Assembly (NCBI GenBank): GCA_964450755.1
Contig: CAYVDJ010000082.1
Location: 1-48,049 of the forward strand
DNA length: 48,049 nt
Direction: 5' to 3'
Source: JAADDG01 sp964450755
GTDB taxonomy: Bacteria; Campylobacterota; Campylobacteria; Campylobacterales; JAADDG01
Part shown: in pieces, positions 42,631 to 48,049 of the stretch
How the letters are laid out: each line of letters opens with the position of its first letter
How positions within the stretch are numbered: the stretch's first letter is position 1
Translations under genes and position numbers: made by a program
Notes under the pieces: generated by a model
Database searches by the model: none
Seen by the model: only the letters and a program-made list of their open reading frames with translations
What the model was told of the DNA's origin: nothing

Positions 42631-44436
42631 TTTATTCTTTTTCGCTGCTCTTTTTCTTTGGGTAGGATCCAAAATCTTTTTTCTCACTCTGATACTTTTT
42701 GGAGTTACTTCTACAATCTCATCATCCTCTATCCATTCCAAAGCTTTTTCGAGTGACATTTCACGAGGCGGAACAAGTTTAATGGCATCATCACTGCCCG
42801 AAGCTCTTACATTTGTAAGCTGTTTTCCTTTGATAGGATTTACATCAAGATCATTTGGTCTGCTGTGTTCTCCTATAATCATACCTATATAAACTTTATC
42901 CTGAGGTTTTACAAACATAACCCCTCTGTCTTGAAGATTGAAGATAGAATAGGCAAGAGCCGTACCGTTTTCCATAGATATCAGCGCTCCGTTGGTTCTG
43001 TGTTCCACAGATCCGCTAAGAGGACGAAACTCCAAAAAGGAGTGGTTCATAACACCCTCACCCTTTGTGTCGGTCAAAAACTGCCCTCTAAAACCGATAA
43101 GCCCTCGTGCCGGAATCTCAAACTCTATCCTTACCTGATTTTCTCCGGTAGGAGTCATAGAAACCATTTCCGCTTTTTTGCGACCGAGTTTTTCTATAAC
43201 CGTACCGCTTAGATCTTCGGGCACATCGATAACAAGATGTTCATAAGGCTCCATTTTCACACCGTCAATCTCTTTTATGATAACTTCGGGACGGCTTATG
43301 GAAAACTCAAACCCCTCTCTTCTCATATTTTCTGCCAAAATGGTTATCTGAAGTTCTCCTCTTCCGGAAACCTTGTATTTTCCCTCACCTGCATTTTCAT
43401 ATTTCATAGCGATATTTGTTTTCATCTCCGCTTCAAGTCTCTCATCAAGTTTGTTGGAAGTTACATATTTTCCCTCCAAACCGGCAAGTGGAGAATCATT
43501 TACGGCAAATATAACCGAGATGGTAGGCTCTTCTATATGAAGAGGATCAAGAGGCATGGGATTTGCGGGATCTACCAGACTGTCTCCTACATCAAGAGCC
43601 TCAAATCCTGCAACCGCAACAATATCACCCGCTTTTGCTTTGTCTATATCAACTCTTTCAAGCCCCAAAAATCCTATCAGTTTACTCACTTTTGAGTTAA
43701 TCTTCTCTCCGTCGCTTTTTGCAAGCATCACAGTCTGATTTTTGCTGATCGTTCCGTTAAAGATTCTGGCAACACCTATTTTCCCGACAAAATTGTCATA
43801 ATCCAGTGAAAAAACCTGTAATTGCAAAGGGCTGTTTTCATCTCCGGTTGGAGCGGGGACATTATCCAAAATAGCACTGAAAAGAGGTTTTAGATCTCTG
43901 TTTTCATCATCCATAGAGAGCTTTGCATAACCCTCTTTTGCAGCTGCATAAACAACCGGAAAATCAAGCTGATCTTCACTGGCATCAAATGCCACAAACA
44001 GATCAAATATCTCATCCACTACGCGATCAGGTTCAGCAGCCGGTTTGTCTATCTTGTTGATAACAACGATGGGTTTCAATCCCAAAGAGAGAGCCTTTTT
44101 GACAACAAATTTTGTCTGTGGCATAACACCTTCCTGCGCATCCACCAACAGCAAAACACCGTCAACCATCTTTAAAACTCTCTCTACCTCTCCGCCAAAA
44201 TCGGCATGACCGGGAGTATCTATGATATTTATCTTATAATCGTTATACAAAACGGCGGTATTTTTTGAAAGGATGGTTATACCTCTCTCCTTTTCCAAAT
44301 CGTTACTGTCCATTACCCTTTCCGCAACCTTTTGATGGGCTTTAAAAGTTCCAGATTGCTTTAAAAGTTCGTCCACAAGTGTAGTTTTTCCATGATCGAC
44401 ATGAGCGATAACTGCAATATTTCTTATATTTTGCAT
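42628..44436 (-). CDS. typA: Ribosome-binding GTPase TypA/BipA
   Basis: A 602-residue EF-G-like translational GTPase. G1 is AHVDHGKTTLVD near 11-22, switch ERGITI, G3 DTPGHADFGGEVER, and G4 NKIDKPAAEPDR. The C-terminal BipA-specific domain has LIGFRGQFLTDTKGEG and SMENGTALAYS. It acts in ribosome assembly and stress adaptation. A GATAAAAT box lies at 44473-44478. It is convergent with the ompA-like gene and shares the terminator at 42601-42630. Confidence 0.97.
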   Translation of the reverse strand: MQNIRNIAVIAHVDHGKTTLVDELLKQSGTFKAHQKVAERVMDSNDLEKERGITILSKNTAVLYNDYKINIIDTPGHADFGGEVERVLKMVDGVLLLVDAQEGVMPQTKFVVKKALSLGLKPIVVINKIDKPAAEPDRVVDEIFDLFVAFDASEDQLDFPVVYAAAKEGYAKLSMDDENRDLKPLFSAILDNVPAPTGDENSPLQLQVFSLDYDNFVGKIGVARIFNGTISKNQTVMLAKSDGEKINSKVSKLIGFLGLERVDIDKAKAGDIVAVAGFEALDVGDSLVDPANPMPLDPLHIEEPTISVIFAVNDSPLAGLEGKYVTSNKLDERLEAEMKTNIAMKYENAGEGKYKVSGRGELQITILAENMRREGFEFSISRPEVIIKEIDGVKMEPYEHLVIDVPEDLSGTVIEKLGRKKAEMVSMTPTGENQVRIEFEIPARGLIGFRGQFLTDTKGEGVMNHSFLEFRPLSGSVEHRTNGALISMENGTALAYSIFNLQDRGVMFVKPQDKVYIGMIIGEHSRPNDLDVNPIKGKQLTNVRASGSDDAIKLVPPREMSLEKALEWIEDDEIVEVTPKSIRVRKKILDPTQRKRAAKKNK

Positions 44437-44472
44437 TTAAATATTCATTCCTCTATTATAAATTTTTACGCG

Positions 44473-44478
44473 ATTTTA
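44473..44478 (-). promoter_or_regulatory. -10-like box of typA
   Basis: TTTAGATAAAATCGCG on the minus strand, about 37 bases before the typA ATG; fifth example of the recurring GATAaAAT box. Confidence 0.45.
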
Positions 44479-44543
44479 TCTAAATTTTATAAAAAAAGAG
44501 CATAAAGTTTTTTGAACAAAGAAATAAATCAGTAAAAAGCAGA

Positions 44544-44595
44544 AGATAACAGCCACTTATAATAACTGTTATCTTTCATCATAGCTTTGGCTATG
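44544..44595 (-). terminator. Hairpins downstream of hsdR, probable terminator
   Basis: AGATAACAG (44544-44552) pairs with CTGTTATCT (44566-44574) around a 13-base loop. On the minus strand it is followed by TCTGCTTTTT. A second small hairpin CATAGC-TTTG-GCTATG lies at 44580-44595. The rest of the 44437-44670 gap holds the typA promoter and otherwise no gene that I can support. Confidence 0.5.
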
Positions 44596-44670
44596 CTAAA
44601 AAACAACCGCCTTGCAAAGGTCAGTTAATAATTTAGAGCATCTTTAATGTTGCAAACTCCAATCGCTTTT

Positions 44671-47600
44671 TCAATAGTTATTTATTCCTATTTGCAGTAT
44701 GATTGCCAACAATTCATCACTGTTGGCAAACTTTAGACCATATTCATCCTCCATATCCCAAAAAATATCATATATCTGTCCTTCTATCTTGTTACGCATA
44801 TCACTGTTATTTTTCCAGTCAGGTTTTTTAGATGCTTTTTTAAATATTTCTACTATTTCCATAACCGTTTTTGTAAGCAGATCTTCTTGGCTTATATCTG
44901 TTTGCGTTACTATGATCTCTTTATCTATACTGTTTATCGCTTTAGCAAAGTGTTCTTCCAAATTATCATAAAAAGCTCGTGCCTGAAGAGAGTTTTTGAT
45001 ATTATCAGGATAATCAGACTCTTCATCCCCGTTTTTAAGCAGTAAATCTCGTAGCTCTTTGGCATGTTGAAGCTTCTCTTCTTCGGTAAGTCTCTTTTCT
45101 TTGTATTCTTGTATAACTTCTTCGATTCTTTTGGAAAGTTTCTCATAATAAGCGGGATTGCTCTCTTTTTTTTCATTGATAACCGCTGTGAGGGCGCTGA
45201 GTATGGTGTCTGCTCTGGCATTATCACCTACTATTCTCTCTATCTCTGCTTCAAACTCCTCATCAAAGATATTTACAAGCTTGGTAAGTTGATTTACCTC
45301 ATCGGCAGAGATAAAAGTATCTAACAGTTTTTGCATCTGCTTTTCATACTTTCCAAAATCCACCTGTTCATGATATCGTATTCGTACTGCTTTTCTAAGC
45401 TCGGCATAAAACTTCATTTTCTCTTTAAACTCTGCTATCTGTTTAACATCAAATAGCTCTTCCATTTTATCACTGGACAGGGAGAGTTTTAAAGCTCCTG
45501 CATAGTGTGAGAGATATTCATAAAAAAGCTTTCTTTTCTCTTTATCTGCCAAAAAGACTTCATAGCTCTCTTGATCTTGTCTGTTTTGCACCTCTTTAAA
45601 CAGCTCCTCAAGATATTCATAATAGGTCTTGACTCTGGCTATCTCCTCTTTTATGTCAAAAACTGCTCCTGCTATATCATCTTCATCAAAATCAGCAAGT
45701 CCGGAATAATCACTCAAAGCTTTGTCCAAATCTCCAAGCAACCCGCGATAATCAACTATAAATCCAAAATCTTTCCCTTCATAAAGGCGGTTTACTCTGG
45801 CTATTGCCTGTAAAAGATTGTGTTCTTTTAGCAATTTGTCTATGTAAAGTACTGAAGCGCGAGGAGCATCAAAACCGGTTAGAAGTTTATCTACCACTAT
45901 AAGCAGTTCTATCTCATCCCCATTGATAAACTCATCTTTTATTTTATCAAGATACCTCTCCTCATCACCGTATCTTTTTATCACTCTATCCCACTCCGCT
46001 TGGATAAAAGCTTTGTTTTCATCATCCACTTCAGAGTATCCCTCTCTACTGTCAGGCGCAGAGATAACAAATGCCGTTTTGATATCTCCCATCTCCTCAA
46101 AAAGCTTATGATACTTTATAGCTTCATATTTGGAACTTGTAGCCAACATCGCTTTAAAACCGGTTCCTTGTAATCTTTTTTTGAAATCTTCATTGATATC
46201 AAGCATTATCATCTCAAGCCGTCTCTCACTGGAAGCTACCTTTTGAAACCTTGCCCACTTCTTTTTCAAATCCAAAATCTGATCTTTATCCAAATATCTG
46301 GTTATCTGTTCAAATCGCCTATCAAGTCCTTTATCATCATTTACCCACTGATCTACCAGTCGTCCTTCATACAGCAGCGGAAGCACTGCTTTGTCTTCTA
46401 CTGCCTGATTAATAGTATATCTATGTATTTCTCCCCCAAATTTGGCAAATGAGTTTTTCTCTCTCCTCATCAGTGGAGTACCTGTAAATCCGAGATAACA
46501 AGCCTCTGGAAATACTTTTTTCATAGCGTTGTGCATATTTCCACTCTGTGTACGGTGAGATTCATCTACAAGTATAAAGGTATTTGGATCATCAAAGGTT
46601 ACACTCTCATTTTTGATTTTTTCAAACTTGTGTATAAGTGTGGTGATAACCGACTTTCCGGAGAGCAACAACTTTACCAAATCTCTACCGGATTTTGCCC
46701 TCATAGCTTTAACTTCCGAGTTATTGAAGGTATCGTGTATCTGTTTATCCAAATCTTTTCTGTCAGTAACAACGATCACTTTGGAACCTGCTATATTTCG
46801 CTTGATAACTCTTGCCAACATCACCATAGTCAAAGACTTTCCACTCCCTTGCGTATGCCAGATAAGTCCGCCTTGTCGTCTGCCTGTGTTATCCAATCTG
46901 GATATACGATCCAGTATCTTTTTTATGGCAAAATACTGCTGATACCGTGCTATTTTTTTAATCTTGCCATCAAAAATGATAAACGAGTGTAACAACTCTA
47001 CAACCCGATGCTTTTCAAAGAGTGAATAGACTGTCTTGTCCAGCGGTGAAGGTGTACGCCCTTTTACCACATCACTCAAATTTACATCTTTTTCTTTCCA
47101 AAGAGCATAGAATTTTTTGGGTGTTCCTGTGGTTGCATATTTTGGAGAGTGGTTATTTGCTACGAGTGTTATCTGGATATATTTAAAAAGATTTGGTATC
47201 TCATCATGCCCTTGATTTCGTAGCATCTGAGAGATCCCCTCCTCTGTGCTTACTGTGGATTTTTTAAGCTCTACCACCCCAAACGGTATGCCGTTTATAA
47301 ACAACACAAGATCGGGTCGTCTTGTTTTTGTTTGTTGTTGTTGATTTATCCTATCTACCACAAACTCCTCACTGAAGTGAAAAACATTATTTTCGGGGTG
47401 TTTATAGTCTATATAGTGTAAAGAAAAGCTCTTTTTTGTGCCATCTTCAAGATTTTCTTCATACGAGTTACCAAACAACAACTGATCACTTATATTTTGA
47501 TTTGCTCTTAAGAGTCCTTCATTTAAATCCTCATCCAAGTCATCTATAGCTTTTAACATGTTTTTTTGACTAAATGAGTGTTTTTTGCCTTTGTATTCAT

Positions 47601-47772
47601 AAGAGTTTAATCTACTTAGTCTTTCAAAAAGTATATCTTTTAACAGCACCTCTTTTGTGCTACTTCTGTATTTTGGCATATCTTCCGGTGAAATGTAAAT
47701 ATAACCCATATTTTTTAAAAGCTCTATTGTGTTGTTTTGCAATGTTCTTTCATCTGCTTTTGGGGTGTTCAT
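44671..47772 (-). CDS. hsdR: Type I restriction enzyme, HsdR motor/nuclease subunit
   Basis: A 1033-residue translocating endonuclease subunit. The PD-(D/E)xK nuclease site is RRPD (151-154) with VELKK (167-171). Helicase motif I is HTQGSGKS at 306-313 and motif II DESH at 403-406, and later motifs include GFTGTPL and IARVNRLYEGKDFGFIVDY. The C-terminal helical region is Glu/Lys rich. It needs HsdM and HsdS for activity; neither is in the window, so they must lie beyond 48049 or elsewhere. An unusual palindromic site with three TTTACTAAG units covers its promoter region (47782-47847). Confidence 0.95.
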   Translation of the reverse strand: MNTPKADERTLQNNTIELLKNMGYIYISPEDMPKYRSSTKEVLLKDILFERLSRLNSYEYKGKKHSFSQKNMLKAIDDLDEDLNEGLLRANQNISDQLLFGNSYEENLEDGTKKSFSLHYIDYKHPENNVFHFSEEFVVDRINQQQQTKTRRPDLVLFINGIPFGVVELKKSTVSTEEGISQMLRNQGHDEIPNLFKYIQITLVANNHSPKYATTGTPKKFYALWKEKDVNLSDVVKGRTPSPLDKTVYSLFEKHRVVELLHSFIIFDGKIKKIARYQQYFAIKKILDRISRLDNTGRRQGGLIWHTQGSGKSLTMVMLARVIKRNIAGSKVIVVTDRKDLDKQIHDTFNNSEVKAMRAKSGRDLVKLLLSGKSVITTLIHKFEKIKNESVTFDDPNTFILVDESHRTQSGNMHNAMKKVFPEACYLGFTGTPLMRREKNSFAKFGGEIHRYTINQAVEDKAVLPLLYEGRLVDQWVNDDKGLDRRFEQITRYLDKDQILDLKKKWARFQKVASSERRLEMIMLDINEDFKKRLQGTGFKAMLATSSKYEAIKYHKLFEEMGDIKTAFVISAPDSREGYSEVDDENKAFIQAEWDRVIKRYGDEERYLDKIKDEFINGDEIELLIVVDKLLTGFDAPRASVLYIDKLLKEHNLLQAIARVNRLYEGKDFGFIVDYRGLLGDLDKALSDYSGLADFDEDDIAGAVFDIKEEIARVKTYYEYLEELFKEVQNRQDQESYEVFLADKEKRKLFYEYLSHYAGALKLSLSSDKMEELFDVKQIAEFKEKMKFYAELRKAVRIRYHEQVDFGKYEKQMQKLLDTFISADEVNQLTKLVNIFDEEFEAEIERIVGDNARADTILSALTAVINEKKESNPAYYEKLSKRIEEVIQEYKEKRLTEEEKLQHAKELRDLLLKNGDEESDYPDNIKNSLQARAFYDNLEEHFAKAINSIDKEIIVTQTDISQEDLLTKTVMEIVEIFKKASKKPDWKNNSDMRNKIEGQIYDIFWDMEDEYGLKFANSDELLAIILQIGINNY

Positions 47773-47781
47773 TTTTTATTC

Positions 47782-47847
47782 CTTAGTAAAACTTGAACTA
47801 TAGATTTTCTTAGTAAAATTTAGAGTTCTAAACTTTACTAAGAAAAT
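47782..47847. promoter_or_regulatory. Palindromic operator-like site upstream of hsdR
   Basis: A 14-bp perfect inverted repeat (47804-47817 with 47834-47847) carrying CTTAGTAAA/TTTACTAAG. Inside it is a second palindrome TTTAGA-GT-TCTAAA (47819-47832). A third CTTAGTAAAA unit lies at 47782-47791 and overlaps the hsdR ribosome site (AAGGAAT). A TATAGT box at 47797-47802 (minus strand) sits between the units. The layout suits a repressor site controlling hsdR. Confidence 0.6.
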
Positions 47848-47900
47848 ACTCATTTTTAAAACTATATCAATTTAAGAATAAAAATGATATAATAGGGTAT

Positions 47901-47966
47901 CTTGATCTACCTTGTGGTAGAGGAGAGTTTTCTCCACAAGTGGTTTCGCCCCACCGCAGTGGGCGA
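47901..47966. other. Cluster of small hairpins; possible IS200/IS605-type right end or structured RNA
   Basis: Successive perfect or near-perfect hairpins: CTACC-TTGT-GGTAG (47907-47920), GGAGA-GTTT-TCTCC (47922-47935), CCAC-AA-GTGG (47934-47943) and a GC-rich TCGCCCCAC-CGCA-GTGGGCGA (47946-47966). Read on the minus strand, the last hairpin is followed by ATCAAG, containing TCAA as at the right-end cleavage site of IS608. A TATAAT box at 47888-47893 on the plus strand could instead start a small RNA. The GC content is visibly above the surroundings. Confidence 0.4.
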
Positions 47967-47973
47967 CCAAACT

Positions 47974-48049
47974 TTAAAACCACTCAAAGCCAATAGGTTT
48001 GTTTCTTTCATATTTTTCCCACCTTTTTCTATATCTTTGTCGCTGATTT
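47974..48049 (-). CDS. C-terminal 24 codons of an unidentified gene cut by the window end
   Basis: An open frame runs from the window edge to a TAA at 47974-47976 and reads NQRQRYRKRWEKYERNKPIG plus four more residues ending in Phe. The Arg/Lys/Trp/Tyr content looks like a real protein tail, but it is too short to identify. If the hairpins downstream are an IS200/IS605 right end, this would be the transposon-encoded TnpB-like protein; if not, it is simply the gene before hsdR. Confidence 0.4.
   Translation of the reverse strand, partial: NQRQRYRKRWEKYERNKPIGFEWF

Noticed and set aside
44595..44640. tRNA or tRNA fragment, because CCTTTGCAAGG on the minus strand resembles an anticodon arm
   Set aside because: No acceptor stem, D arm or T arm can be formed around it.
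47946..47966. CRISPR repeat, because of the GC-rich hairpin next to GAAAC on the minus strand
   Set aside because: Only one copy is present and there is no spacer array or cas gene in the window.

Overview
The window looks like chromosomal DNA of an AT-rich member of the Campylobacterota (Epsilonproteobacteria). The evidence is gene order and protein type: a parB-parA-birA-fmt-proB-obgE run next to rpmA-rplU, a lysA-pheA-hisC ... fliF-fliG-fliH-dxs block, a glutamate kinase without PUA domain, and a biotin ligase without HTH domain. The genus cannot be fixed from the sequence alone. Almost all genes are on the minus strand; the ompA-like gene is the one clear plus-strand gene.

Layout from low to high coordinates. 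1-650: truncated AAA-ATPase-like protein. 760-6524: chromosome partitioning, protein modification, formyl-Met-tRNA, proline, ribosome GTPase and ribosomal protein genes; obgE to parB overlap or nearly abut and read as one operon. 6626-9144: DUF2231 membrane protein with an acidic repeat tail, small lipoprotein, porin. 9229-25236: a 16-kb single-strand exopolysaccharide/O-antigen type cluster with twelve genes. It has a Wzx flippase, a Wzy-like polymerase, a Wzc-like co-polymerase/BY-kinase, three glycosyltransferases, a hexapeptide acetyltransferase, a FemAB/GNAT-like protein, a polysaccharide deacetylase and three asparagine-synthase-like proteins. Two of those three, in tandem, have lost the glutaminase nucleophile and neighbouring motifs. 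No priming glycosyltransferase or Wza exporter is in the window. 25322-25741: Fur/PerR-type regulator with a perfect inverted repeat in its own promoter region. 25822-31242: dxs, fliH, fliG, fliF.

31416-33348: a two-gene cassette between fliF and hisC. One gene is an ABC-type ATPase with an N-terminal domain resembling the EVE/PUA-like modified-base readers of McrB-type proteins; the other, overlapping it, is a small PD-(D/E)xK-like protein with a cysteine-rich N-terminus. The cassette is flanked by direct repeats of the fliF leader. It is the best candidate here for an undescribed (defence-type) system. 33470-36852: hisC, pheA, lysA. 36965-41356: glmS and glnD. 41564-44436: ompA-like gene convergent with typA, sharing a terminator. 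44671-47772: hsdR of a type I restriction system, with a large palindromic operator-like site just upstream. 47901-48049: a chain of hairpins and the last 24 codons of an unidentified gene, possibly the right end of an IS200/IS605-type element.

Regulation visible in sequence: a recurring GATAAAAT or closely related -10-like box precedes obgE, rplU, the lipoprotein gene, lysA and typA. TATAAT-type boxes precede the AAA-ATPase-like gene, the porin and ompA. Hairpin terminators are seen after rpmA, the DUF2231 gene, the porin, ompA/typA and probably hsdR. No tRNA, rRNA or CRISPR array was recognised.
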